A DNA stretch of 53,140 nucleotides from Mesostigma viride (Eukaryota; Streptophyta; Mesostigmatophyceae; Mesostigmatales; Mesostigmataceae). The DNA is taken from positions 1-53,140 of the forward strand of contig RPFO01002325.1 in the NCBI GenBank assembly GCA_009746045.1, in the 5' to 3' direction. Every line of letters begins with the position of its first letter. Position 1 is the stretch's first letter. Below are positions 34,110-44,500 of this stretch, piece by piece. Made by a program: the position numbers and the translations under genes. Under the pieces are notes generated by a model, which was not told the origin of the DNA, did not search any database, and was given only the letters and a program-made list of their open reading frames with translations.

Positions 34110-35059
34110 ATTACACAAAAGTTTGACAAATATCGTCTGCATCATTCCCCAACCTGGTTACCGCCTTGCCGATCTGATTTATGCGGATGACACCACCCTC
34201 ATCGAGAGCCCCGAGCACATTCAGACCTGGCTGGACTGCCTGGGCCTGGAGGCGCGGGCGGTGGGGTTGGAGATTAGTGTCAAAACCGAGGCAATGGTGA
34301 TTGGGGCCTCCAGTAAACCACCGCTGCCGCGTCTGCTCGACGGGACAGAGGTCCCGTTCCGCGACCGCTTCAAGCTGTTGGGGAGCTGGCTTCCTGACAC
34401 TGCCGACGATGTGGACACCCGCATCGGCCTTGCCTGGGCCAAGCTCCGTTCGCTCACACCCTACTGGCGCTCGAAGGGCCTGGGCGAGCACCGCAAGCGC
34501 ATGCTCTTCAAGGTCCTCGTCCTCACGGTGCTCACGTATGGCGCCGAGGCGTGGACCATCCCACCCAAACTGGCATCTAGGCTAGACGGCACGCTTTACA
34601 GGATGCTCCGACAGGTCCTTAACGTAGGTTTTTCCGAGCGTCCGTCATCATAGTCTTTGTATCATCATGGCATGCCTCGTGTTTCGGACGAGATTAGGCA
34701 GCGTAGGATAGCATTTGTAGGACACCTTGCCCGCACCAGCCATGCAGGTCGACACCGCCCTTGGTCTGGCCGGCCCCCAGCGGCTTGGCCAGCCAGGGCA
34801 ACACATTCTGACCTGGCCTGGCCCCGAGGGCATTCCCAAACGGGTTGGGAAACCTGTCACGAACTACGTCCAGATGTTGCTGGACGACCTAGTGGTCCCA
34901 GCCCAGTTTGAGCACCGCATCCACTCTCTCTCCCGTCTTTGGACTGCCATGCAGGACAAGACGCGGTGGAGGAAGATTGTCAAGGCGCACACGCCCGACA
35001 CTGTGGGCAAGCCCCCTCCCCCCAAGCGGAGGAGGCGTTTTGATGAGTTGTGTGTGTAG
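34110..35059 (+). pseudogene. LINE ORF2: end of reverse transcriptase and C-terminal region, plus
   Basis: The sequence enters in the RT palm, ADLIYADDTTLIES (the YADD catalytic motif is at ~34178-34192). It continues with GLEISVKTEAMVIG (motif D/E region), FKVLVLTVLTYGAEAWTI and LDGTLYRMLRQVLNVGF. An in-frame TAG at 34651-34653 and a frameshift near 34745 break it. The last frame (HILTWPGPEGIPKRVGKPV onward) stops at 35057-35059. It is 5'-truncated at ~34110 and head to head with the minus copy, with an ~80-bp unassigned gap. It is diverged from the minus copy, so the pair is not a single twin-primed insertion. Confidence 0.83.
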
Positions 35060-35060
35060 T

Positions 35061-35767
35061 TGTAACAACCAAACGTTACATCCAAAGTTTTCCTACTGGC
35101 GACCTTATTATGAGTTCTTGGGGGCAATTATTAATGGATAGTTAGGAGGCTTCGACGTATGATTGATATTGGGCCTGCTGAGATCTGTCGAATTATTGTT
35201 CTACCCTCATTGGTCGTGGCCTGATCCACGTGGGGTACTTTGCATGGTTTAGTTCAGCCAGTCATAGATTCTCTTTAAGACTGTCGTACCTGGTGGATCT
35301 GGTTCCAGGTCACGGAGAATCATTCTGTAGTGCTGGCCTTGTGCTGTGTTGTGGATTCTGAGGACAGGATCTTACCTTGAGTGATCCTCACTTTTGATTG
35401 GTTCTTTCGGGTTAGGGTTGAGCCGACTCTGCGTGCACGATGACTTTTATACTGTTTGTGGCGGCCGTGCATGTGTGCGTACGTGAGAGCTAAAGCTATG
35501 GTGTAATTCAAGGGTTGGCCTTGTTTCATCAATCAAACAACCCTTGCTAAAAGTCAACTATAACTTCAACAGATAGTCGACTTGGATTTAACTTGTCTGT
35601 TGTGTCTAACAAGGGTGGGGACTCATTCCCTTAACTGTTGAAGATCCATCTTCATTGCTTCTCTGGACGTGAAGTTATCTGTCGCGACTCCAACCCAGGT
35701 ATAAAGATCTTTTCACGCTAATGTTGATACTGAGGCTGTTGCAAACACAACATTTTTAGTCGTTACA
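35061..35767. mobile_element. Solo LTR (707 bp) with 5-bp target-site duplication
   Basis: The block begins TGTAACAACC and ends AGTCGTTACA (TGTAAC..GTTACA inverted ends, TG..CA). It is flanked by perfect GTAGT direct repeats at 35056-35060 and 35768-35772. Its last 107 bp recur at 36378-36488 in front of a primer-binding site, which confirms that it is an LTR. It sits 1 bp after the stop codon of the plus LINE ORF2, inside that LINE's 3' UTR, which resumes at 35773. Solo LTRs arise by recombination between the two LTRs of a full element. Confidence 0.9.
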
Positions 35768-35772
35768 GTAGT

Positions 35773-36215
35773 TAGGATTTTCTAGATAGCTTAGAGTTAG
35801 GATAGTTCGATCACGCGGCTTCCTCCACCCCATCCATCATGGAATATGTGCTACATGATCTCCCCACGGAGGCATGTTATAATTTAATTTAATTAATTTC
35901 TTAATCATTCCCCAACCATTAAGCATTGAATAGATGGGGATGTAATCCTCATCCGAGCTGTCCTCTACGTACTGTAATGGCGCAGACGAGGCGGTAGTGT
36001 ACAGCGGCTATCCTCAGGGCCAATAACCTCCTGCTGCGGACTTCTACCCTGGCTAGCAACGGGCCGCGGGGCCCGTGGGGAGAAAACAGGAGCATACCCC
36101 TCAGGTTGTAATAATGATTGAACATTGTTGTCTCACATGTTAGGTGAGTAGTTGTGTCACTTTTAATTAATTTCATTCATGGATTCATTTATGCGCCTCC
36201 GTTGGGAGAGTAAGT
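35773..36215. mobile_element. LINE 3' UTR remnants on both sides of AATT tails
   Basis: From 35773 the 3' UTR of the plus LINE continues: TAGATAGCTTAGA matches the minus copy's UTR at ~33400-33415. It ends with hairpin CTCC-CCAC-GGAG (35860-35871) and an AATTTAATTTAATTAATT tail to ~35900. A minus-oriented 3' end with hairpin CTCC-CAAC-GGAG (36197-36208) and AATTAA at ~36162-36170 follows. Confidence 0.6.
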
Positions 36216-36377
36216 CACGTGTCCTTTAGTAGGTACCTTTCATCGATGCACACATCCAGCAAGAAGGGGTCCCAAGCCCCCCTAATTAATAAAGCACAGG
36301 GGGGGGCCATGGGACCCCATGCAGCCCATGCAGCCCATGGCTAAACACTGAGGTCGATGCGGATTCTTCCAGATTCT

Positions 36378-36488
36378 CTCTGGACGTGAAGTTATCTGTC
36401 GCGACTCCAACCCAGCCAGGTATAAAGATCTTTTCACGCTAATGTTGATACTGAGGCTGTTGCAAACACAACATTTTTAGTCGTTACA
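36378..36488 (+). mobile_element. Truncated 5' LTR (last 111 bp)
   Basis: It matches the end of the solo LTR (35661-35767), differing mainly by a 4-bp CCAG duplication, and ends CGTTACA. The 5' ~600 bp of the LTR are missing and replaced by unrelated sequence, so the element cannot be replicated normally. Confidence 0.85.
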
Positions 36489-36501
36489 TTGGTATCGGAG
36501 G
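36489..36501 (+). other. Primer-binding site
   Basis: TTGGTATCGGAGG directly follows the LTR end. It resembles the TGGTATCAGAGC site, complementary to the 3' end of initiator tRNA-Met, used by many plant LTR retrotransposons. Confidence 0.7.
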
Positions 36502-36711
36502 TTTCTACCTAGGTGTTGGTGATCTTGATAGTATTAGTTAGTTCACGGTTAACAATGGAATTCTTGCCCGACCCAGAGAGGGTACGTTATGCTGTGTGTT
36601 CGGACAGTTTTTAGAGTGTGACTCATCCTTATGTGACAGTCTTGCTCTGAGAGCTGCTTTGAGCTCACAAGTCTCTAACGTCTCCCCAGTCCGGCATGCG
36701 CGACCCATGGA

Positions 36712-37795
36712 GTGATGAGTAACCCGGAGACACAACCACCGTTATCAAGTGAGAGAGTTGAAGATGCAACCACATCTTTAGCAGCTCAACGGACGACCGG
36801 TGATGAAAGGGTTTCATCATCTACTCCCAGACGTCAACTATTTGGAGATACCACCTTAATGTCTGCTTCCCGCAGATATTCGCTGTCGGTCGGCCCAAAG
36901 TTCTCCATCTTGCCCCTCGGTGTGCAACCAGGCGAGCCTTCCCTGCGTGGCGCTGGTAGAGGTGGACCACGGTTCTCCAGCGTGGAGGACACGCGTTCGC
37001 CAGCACCCGAATACGGTTCGGCTATTCGTTTTGGCTACAACACTGTGCCGGGGCGAGACGGCACTCGGCTAGCGGCTGACGAGCTGACAGCGGAGAAAAT
37101 TCGATTACAACATGAACGTGAGGAAGCTGCGAGAGCTAGAAGTGTGGCGGAAGCGCTGGAGAAGAGTGTGGGTAGGACTATTGCGCGTGTGCAGCAACTT
37201 GAGTCGCAAGGGCAGGCGGGCGATGGAGAGTCTGTTTTAGTGGATCAACCGTCCCCAACACTGGGTACACGAAGGGTATATGCATGCGGTTGACGCTCCT
37301 TTTGTTGATGAAGGGACAGATGCACAGGGGCATGAGCCTCCACGGCTCTCGGTGGCTGCGACAATGCCGGAGAGTCAGAATGTACCACACGCCCCAGTAA
37401 TGGAGCTCACGTCTTTGTATCCTCGTACTGTTCCTTTTCCCAAGGTGGAGTCGGTAGACAAGCTATCGCTGACCAACCTTACCCAACGCAGCTTCGACCA
37501 TTTCTCAACCAAGTTTCAGGATGTCTTCGCTATCCACTTCGCCAACTACGGGCCCAAGGCAGAGGAACGTCTCACGATGGACATCCAGAAGAGAATGGTT
37601 AGGCAGCGGATGAGCGACAGTGCCAGCGACCGCTTTGATGAGTTTTTGCGGCTGCACGCACGACCACCACCGCGACCGCCTGACGACGTCGCTGTCTCAG
37701 GTTGTTTTTTTTTCCCGGTGCTGCTTTTCTTTGACGACATTGTTACGGTGTGGCTCAGGTTACACCTCGTGTCTTTTGAGGGTGGCTCCGGATGA
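36712..37795 (+). pseudogene. gag-like protein of the LTR element, frameshifted
   Basis: Two overlapping frames: 36712-37293 (MMSNPETQPPLSSERVEDAT onward, with a charged helical KIRLQHEREEAARARSVAEA segment) and 37280-37795 (SLTNLTQRSFDHFSTKFQDV, FAIHFANYGPKAEERLTM). They probably formed one gag of about 350 residues before a frameshift near 37280. No zinc knuckle or pol domain follows. The assignment rests on position, ~220 bp after LTR and primer-binding site, and on the general look of the sequence. No family could be named. Confidence 0.5.
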
Positions 37796-38310
37796 GCGGA
37801 CAGTAGGGATTCATGGCTGCCTTTTCACGCAAGGTTCCTTTTGCACTCACTTGACAATCTTTCAGGATCCTTTTCTTCCATGCATGGGCAGCCTACCCTT
37901 GCTGTTTAAGGACTGTGGCACGTTCTTAATTCACGCGTCGCCAAACATTTGTTTCAGTTGTGGGGGAAACTCTTCCTTTTCTTGTTGAGCAACATGACAG
38001 TGGAGGCGTTCTAGGTGGAGCTTTGGTTCCTCCCACGTGGATGGTGGTTTGGTTTTGGTGGGGAGGAGAACAACGGCCGATCTGAGTTGTTCCCACTATC
38101 CTAGGAGTTGTCCAGAGTGGTCCAGATTGGTGGCAGCTACGTCTGGTTACCCTGAGCAAATTTTTGCGGGGGAGTGGACATCCTGGCTGTCTGCAATGTA
38201 ATTTCCAGACGGCATCACACATGCCAGGGCAGAACAACAGCAGGTACGGGGTTTCCACTATCATACTTGGACAGCTGTGTCTAGTTACCCTGAGAAAATT
38301 TCTGCGGGGG

Positions 38311-38965
38311 AGTGGATATCCCAGGTCTGCCAAAGGGGTTGCCAGATGCTATCATGGAGGCACATGGCATGGTAGATGCCACCACATCAGGGGACATCGG
38401 GATACCTGCAGTGGGTTGTCCCCAAAAGGGTATCACATGAGTTGGATATCCCAGGTCTGCCAAAGGGTTGCCAGATGCTATCATGGAGGCATATGGCATG
38501 GTAGATGCCACCACATCAGGGGACATCGGGATACCTGCAGTGGGTTGTCCCCAAAAGGGTATCACATGAGTTGGATATCCCAGGTCTGCCAAAGGGTTGC
38601 CAGATGCTATCATGGAGGCATATGCCGGCATGGTAGATGCCACCACATCAGGGGACATCGGGATACCTGCAGTGGGTTGTCCCCAAAAGGGTATCACATG
38701 AGTTGGATATCCCAGGTCTGCCAAAGGGTTGCCAGATGCTATCATGGAGGCATATGCCGGCATCATTGGTAGATGCCACCACATCAGGGGACATCGGGAT
38801 ACCTGCAGTGGGTTGTCCCCAAAAGGGTATCACATGAGTTGGATATCCCAGGTCTGCCAAAGGGTTGCCAGATGCTATCATGGAGGCATATGCCGGCATG
38901 GTAGATGCCACCACATCAGGGGACATCGGGATACCTGCAGTAGGTTGTCCCCGGAGGGTATCACA
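38311..38965. repeat. ~130-bp tandem repeat, five copies
   Basis: The landmark CCAGGTCTGCCAAAGG occurs at 38321, 38451, 38580, 38712 and 38848 (spacing 129-136). Each unit also contains ATGCTATCATGGAGGCA, TGGTAGATGCCACCACATCA and GGGATACCTGCAGT. Length differences come from a CATATGCCGG insertion in later copies. It is open in several frames on both strands, so no coding claim is made. It lies in the interior of the LTR element that starts at 36378. Confidence 0.95.
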
Positions 38966-39734
38966 CGGGCACCCATGAGTTGCCAGGGGTCTCTTGCATG
39001 GGTTGCCCACTTGCCAGACGGTGTCCTTTGACACATGCATGTTCCCAGAGGGGGTGGACCACTTGCTTGACAACGTCCCCTTACAAGTGGGGTGTGGGTC
39101 ACTTGCCAGTTGGGGCCCTTACCTGCGCCAGACCATTGTGACCACACATTTACTTCTCCGAGGACATGATGGTTACCACTGCTTGTTGGCAGATGGCCCC
39201 TGTTGGGCCTAGGAGGTGCACTAGGACAGCAAGTATGGACACCAGGGCTGCTGTCATAGTTCTTATCTGTGAATATATCTGATATAGTTCTCAGATCAGA
39301 ATTTTTGACACTGGGCAAGGCGCTTTTAGGCCCATTCTCTTGACTTTTGGGCAGTTGTGCTGGCTGTTGGACCACCTCAGGCCCTTGTCACTCCTTAAAC
39401 TTAGGAGTTCTGGCTACCTGGCACTTGGTAGTAGCCATGTTAGAGTCAGCTGTCTTGACAGGTTGGCAGTCTGTGGTTTGCCTACTAGGCAGTTTTTCTG
39501 AGTGCCATAGTGAAGGTTGCTGGCTCCTTCTTGCAGCTGATTGACGTTCAGTCCGGGAAGTTGACAGCATGTGGTCATTCTGCAAGCAGCTTCTGGAGCC
39601 AGGCTCATTGGTGTCCGTTCCAGGCCTCCTTAAAGCAGCTTAGTCACTTCCCCATCGCGTGACCGGCGCAAGCAGCTAGTCTTGCATGGTTGTCCAGTCA
39701 GGCAACCGCTGTGTTGACTACCCACATGTGGGGG
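38966..39734. other. Non-coding interior of the LTR element or intergenic
   Basis: No gene, no RT or protease motif, and no LTR copy matching 35061-35767 was found here. Confidence 0.45.
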
Positions 39735-40317
39735 TGTTATATTATAGGTTTCAGCTCGCAGTCACATGGAAATAATTAATGATTGTGTGCCGGTACTTAG
39801 CCATTTTGTGGTTCGAGGCGTTCGGGTTAATTCAGCGCATTGGGACTTAGCCGTTTTGAGGTTCGGCTGAATTTTGGCTTGTGTGATCCACAACGATTTA
39901 AGTTACGCTGTGTGCGTTATGCCTCGTGAGTTACGCCCTAGACTTTGGCTGTGCGGCACTGGTCCGGTACTGAGGTGCGGACTAGGATTCTGGGTACTGC
40001 CGGCTGGCGTGACAAGTGGCGAGATACTGGTGTGTGTCGATTGGTCGGTACTCGGCTGGTGTGTTGTAACGGAGATGTGTAACGGAGATGCGTTCCCAGG
40101 CTTGCGTCGGTGCCTAGCGCTGCAGGCTAGCCTAGCCGCCTGACAGACGATGATGATCCAAAAGCCAGCATTGTGTTGCGGCGGTCCAACGGTTGTTGCT
40201 GCTATGCTGGCAATGGCTATGGTTGCGCTGGTAAATTAAGCTGGGGGCTTGGCTCTGAGTTTGTAACCTGATTACCGTAAAATTATCATTTAATAAAATT
40301 CGAACTCGATTTTAACA
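39735..40317 (+). mobile_element. Candidate 5' LTR of the copia-type element
   Basis: A segment bounded by TGTTA at 39735 and TAACA at 40313-40317 lies directly upstream of the gag ATG (40358). It carries AATAAA-like sequence near its end. No second copy exists in the window because the element is cut off at its 3' end, so the LTR status is not proven. The following bases (TGTACTAGGACGGGG) are not a typical TGG-starting primer-binding site. Confidence 0.4.
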
Positions 40318-40357
40318 TGTACTAGGACGGGGTTAATTAATAAGGAAAAACGTAGCA

Positions 40358-41328
40358 ATGTCGGATCAAGAACAAGAAGAGACGGATTCGAGAAAGCGTA
40401 CTGGGTGGAAGGATTTAAGAAATGAGAAGAATTTGATAGAGCTGTGCAAAACACGAGTCGGGACAATTCCTCTTGATGCGGCAGTGACATTGGTAGAGGA
40501 TTTCTGTGACAGGTTTGAGGCGTTTGTGGCGGATCATGCAGATAAAACCGAGGATCTGTATGGGCTATTCCGGGATGCCGGAATGTTTAGAGCCGACAAC
40601 GCCATTCTAGTAAATTGCCTGCGCTCCTGCCGTGACGAGAAAATCGAGGGCGCTGCAATTGGAGGTAGGTTGCGTGCAGCACTTCTTGAATCGAAAGCAT
40701 CTGCCAAGTCTCGTCATGTTGGCATTTATAATTGGGTGCCGAAGCGTCCCTACACACTCGACCTTCTCGCTTTGAGAAATGCGAGAAACGAGAGTGTAAA
40801 GGATGGCATTCCGGTGGTGGAACTGGCGGTGGTGGACCGTTATGTTCGCAATGCCAAGGACCTTAATTTCCAGAATGCCATGGCAGCTCTCAAGCGTGAG
40901 AAAGCCGAGGATGATCTCAATAAGGCGATTGAGGTTATCACGGGCATTGTCGAGGGTGAGGAGAGGGACATGGTGGCCCAACTGCGGGCCCAAGGTAAGC
41001 TCAATGAGCTGGGTCTGATTTCCCCTGCATTACCGCCTGTCGCTGTGAATTCCATTCCTTCTTCTGGTGGTGCCCAAGGTGGTGCTGCTAAAGCGCCGGA
41101 TGGGGGCAAGGTGGCCGCCATTGCGGGCGGTGGTGGCTCTAGCGGCGCGGGGCCCAGCGGGCCTCGGGGCAATGGGGGCCCGATGCGTAGGGGCAATAAG
41201 GGCAGCTTCAGCCGAGCGCAGCGCATGCCTGGGAAGCGATGGCAGCAAGGTAGACAGCAGCCATACCCGCAGCAGCAGCAGCATGCACAACAGCCAGCTG
41301 CGTCGCCGTATCAGCAGCAACAGCGCTC

Positions 41329-41369
<41 letters not shown>

Positions 41370-41581
41370 GTGCACAGCCGGCGGTGCATGGGGCATGCTT
41401 TGTGTGTGGGAAGTCGGGACACATGGCAGCCAATTGCTATCACAGGCACAAGGACACTCTCCAGGCACGCAGCAACGCCAACTCGCAAGCACCAGCGGTG
41501 TGTCACAGGTGTGGGCAGCCAGGGCACTTTGCGAGGGACACTCACCTGTGCCCAGCGGCCCAGGGCGGTGGCCGTAGGTGA
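40358..41581 (+). CDS. gag protein of the copia-type retrotransposon
   Basis: ATG 40358 to TGA 41579-41581, 407 residues. The N-terminal ~240 residues are helical and charged and match no domain recognised here. A Gly/Ala-rich linker is followed by a basic stretch (GNKGSFSRAQRMPGKRWQQG), a polyglutamine run near residues 322-337 and two zinc knuckles. The first is canonical, CFVCGKSGHMAANC (C-X2-C-X4-H-X4-C). The second, CHRCGQPGHFARDTHLC, has a longer last spacing (X7). Gag packages element RNA into particles. The stop is followed in the same frame by the pol reading frame without further stops, and the context is UGA CUA G, so pol is probably made by readthrough. Confidence 0.85.
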
Positions 41582-41585
41582 CTAG
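41579..41585 (+). promoter_or_regulatory. Candidate translational readthrough signal TGACTAG
   Basis: The gag stop TGA is followed by CTA. The gag frame (from 40358) and the pol ATG (41597) are in the same phase, with codons L-G-E-V-G between them and no second stop. UGA-CUA is a well-known readthrough context in viral and cellular mRNAs. Confidence 0.55.
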
Positions 41586-41596
41586 GTGAGGTTGGC

Positions 41597-44500
41597 ATGC
41601 GGGCTGGTGCAGGGGAGGCCAGCTCGACCCCCCAGGTGTACTCACCCTACCTGGGTGCTCAGGTGGCGGTGCTAGCAGGCACTAGGGAGAAGGGGGGCCA
41701 CCTGGAGCATGGGACAGCTGCAGAAGGGGGAAGGGCAGTGTCTCAGGGGATGGGGAATGAGTGGGTTGGAGGCGCTGCAGGGGGGCACACCGCAGCGGGC
41801 GGGCCGCCGGTAGGTGGTACCTCACCAGACCCTAGTTCAGCACATGTGAATGGTGCGGCGTGCGGTGAGGCAGCCGGGTCGCTCAGTGTACTTAACATGG
41901 CCACACGGTTACACAAAGCACTAGGGCATGGGCATGCGGGTGAGGAGTGGGCAGCCATGCTAGGGTTCACAGACTTAGTGGATATGTGCAAGCAGGTGTG
42001 GTTAAGGTGTCGCAAATGTCAGGAGCGGGCACCTAAACCGCACAAGTTCCATGCACGTAGGCCAGAGTTTGAGCGAGGTGTGGTGCAGTGTGATGTATTC
42101 ATGTATGACGACAGAGACTACGTGCTTGCAGTGGGCAGGTTCTCCAGGTACAAGGTCATGGTGCCACTTGAGCGCAAGCTGAAGGAGCACTTGTGTGATG
42201 CATTGCGTCTCCTCAGGTCCAAGTTTGGTGTGGCATCTGTGTTGGAGTGCGATCAGCAGTTTGAGTGCTGTGTGGGTGAGCCGGGTGTGGGGAAGATAGA
42301 ACTTGCTGGGGTAGCTGACCACGAGCACCAGGGTCTTGTCGAGCGCCACATACAGACATCGAAGCAGGTGATGGCATGCATGGAGAAGATGAGAACAGGC
42401 TCGTATCGTGAGAGGCTGGTGATCTGCAATGAGATAGAGCAATGTCTCAACAACCGTGTAATGGTCAAGGTGTTGGGTGGGCAGGTGGCAGTCACGCCTA
42501 AGGGAGTGGAGATGGGCTTGTTGTCACCTGAGGCTGTGGAAGAGTACAGGGATTATTTGAGCGATCGTTACGTGCGCATGGTAAAGATGGACCTGCGACG
42601 TGGACAGGTTTATGTGCCGTGCGTGAACGCCAGGGTCTGGGCCTACGCGGAGGGCAGTCATGGAAAACGGGGCCTATGGAGAGGTCCCGGTGTGGTCAAG
42701 GAGATCGATCCTGATCACATGCTTGCTTCGGTAGCGCTAGAGGACAGTTGCTACGACAAGCTGCTAGCGTGGAAACACCTGCGCCCCTACTATGACGGGC
42801 TGGGGCCGCCAGACCCACCCGCTGAGGAAGGTGTTAGGGACCCCAGTGTGCAGGCTGGGGGTGAGGCGGGGGATCCCGGGGCTGCAGGGGGGGTGAGGGA
42901 GGGGGGTGGGCCTGATCAACCTACTCGCTCCCTTTCGCCGGAAGCTGGGTTGCCACCTTCCAAGGGCGGTCCCGCTAGCGTGGGGTCGGGCGGTTCGGGG
43001 GTTGCCCCAGCCGTTGACGACCAGGAGAAGCAGCGCGCCGCGGTACTAGCCCGCCTAGTGGAGCGCCTGCAGGAAGCTCGACGCGCTGCCACGGTGGGCG
43101 AGCAGCGGCAGTTGGGGGGCAACATCTCGCGGGCCGGCAAGGAGCGGGTGGCCGAAGGTGGGATGGTACCACGGTCCGGTGAGGCGGGTGAGCCAGCCGA
43201 AGGTGGGGTTGCACGGGCCGGCGATGCTGGGGCATTGACCGCAGGTGCGGGGCAGCAGGCTGGTGGCGTTGGCGGGTTGGCCGACGCGGGGCCTATATTG
43301 CCGAGTGAGGGCGATAGCCCCATGGACGACAGCGAGGCTGTCGAGGAGAGAGGTGAGCCAGGTGAGCTGGTGGCTGCGGTCTCTAAGCTTGCCAACTGGT
43401 ATTCGGACGGGCTGGGTAGTTGTCGATTGGAAGTGGACACTGACGCGGTGGTGTGCTTGCTGGGTGAGGGAGTAGCCAGGCATCTGCCGTGCACTGCGTC
43501 CAGGTGGAGGTATGTGGAGGACTTCTCCGGGTTAGTGAGGATGCCGGTGCGGGGTGAGGTAATGCTGACGATCTTGGGGAGAGAGACGCCGTTTTGCGTG
43601 CTCGAGGGGTATGATGGACCCGCCATTTTGGGACTTCCTTTCCTGGACCATCCTGATGTGCGGATTCAGAGCTCATTGCTAACCCGAGTAGGTCACGGGT
43701 CGATAGAGCTACAGTCTTACAAGTCAGTCGAGCCTCTCAGTCGCATTTGCAGCACAGTGGCTAGGCTAGCAGCACTGTCGGGTACGGAGGGTGTAGCGTG
43801 GGGCGCTGATCTCCCGCCAGCTGCTGACCTGGTTATGCCTGCATTACTGCATCCCAACAGCCTAGGAATCACTGAGAGGGACATAGCCGCACATTCCCCG
43901 ATCACATTCCCTGAGCTTGTACTGCAGATGTCAACGCCTAGTGGGTTCTCGAGCTGGTGGTGTGCATTCCGTAAGGCACTTGAGGAGTGGCAGGGCTACG
44001 GGGTGTATGAACCGCTTGACACGGTGCCGAAGGGGGCTAGGGTGCTTCCGCTGAAGATGGTGCTGTCCCACAAGGTGAAGGCAGGTGTGGAGATCTGCTA
44101 CGTGAGGCCGGTATCACAAGAGTTTGCAGGTACTAGCCCGCTGGCCAAGGAGGAGCTCTACACCCCAGGGATGGCATGGGACACGTTCAGGATGGTTAGC
44201 ATGATTTTTCTTAGCTTTCTGGACGAAGGCAAGGACTACGCGTGTGCGTCCATTGATGTCAAGCGCGCATTCCCTAACTCTAGCGAGGAAGTGGCGCAAG
44301 AGGTGTGGGAGGGTACTCCGCCTCTAGTGGTGCAGACGCCGCCGTTCTGGAAGGAGGTGGTCACGTCTGAGTTCATGGGTCTGTGCAAGGCTATAGAGGG
44401 TCTGCAGAGCGCGTCGATTGTTTGGAGGATAACCCTCATGCGTGCGTTGGGTGAGATCGCAGAGTTTGAGGTATCTCCCTACGACCCATCGTTGTTCGTG

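Noticed and set aside
33472-35059. Twin-primed inversion of one LINE insertion
   Set aside because: Twin priming would give non-overlapping parts of one element. Both arms here contain the same C-terminal region of ORF2 with clearly different sequences, so they are two insertions.
38281-38784. Repeat protein encoded in the 130-bp array
   Set aside because: Frames are open on both strands because the unit lacks stops. Unit lengths vary (129-136 bp) in ways that do not preserve frame, and no start or domain is seen.
42916-43626. Pro/Ser-rich open frame antisense to pol
   Set aside because: It is a shadow of the GC-rich linker between integrase and protease-like domains, with no independent support.
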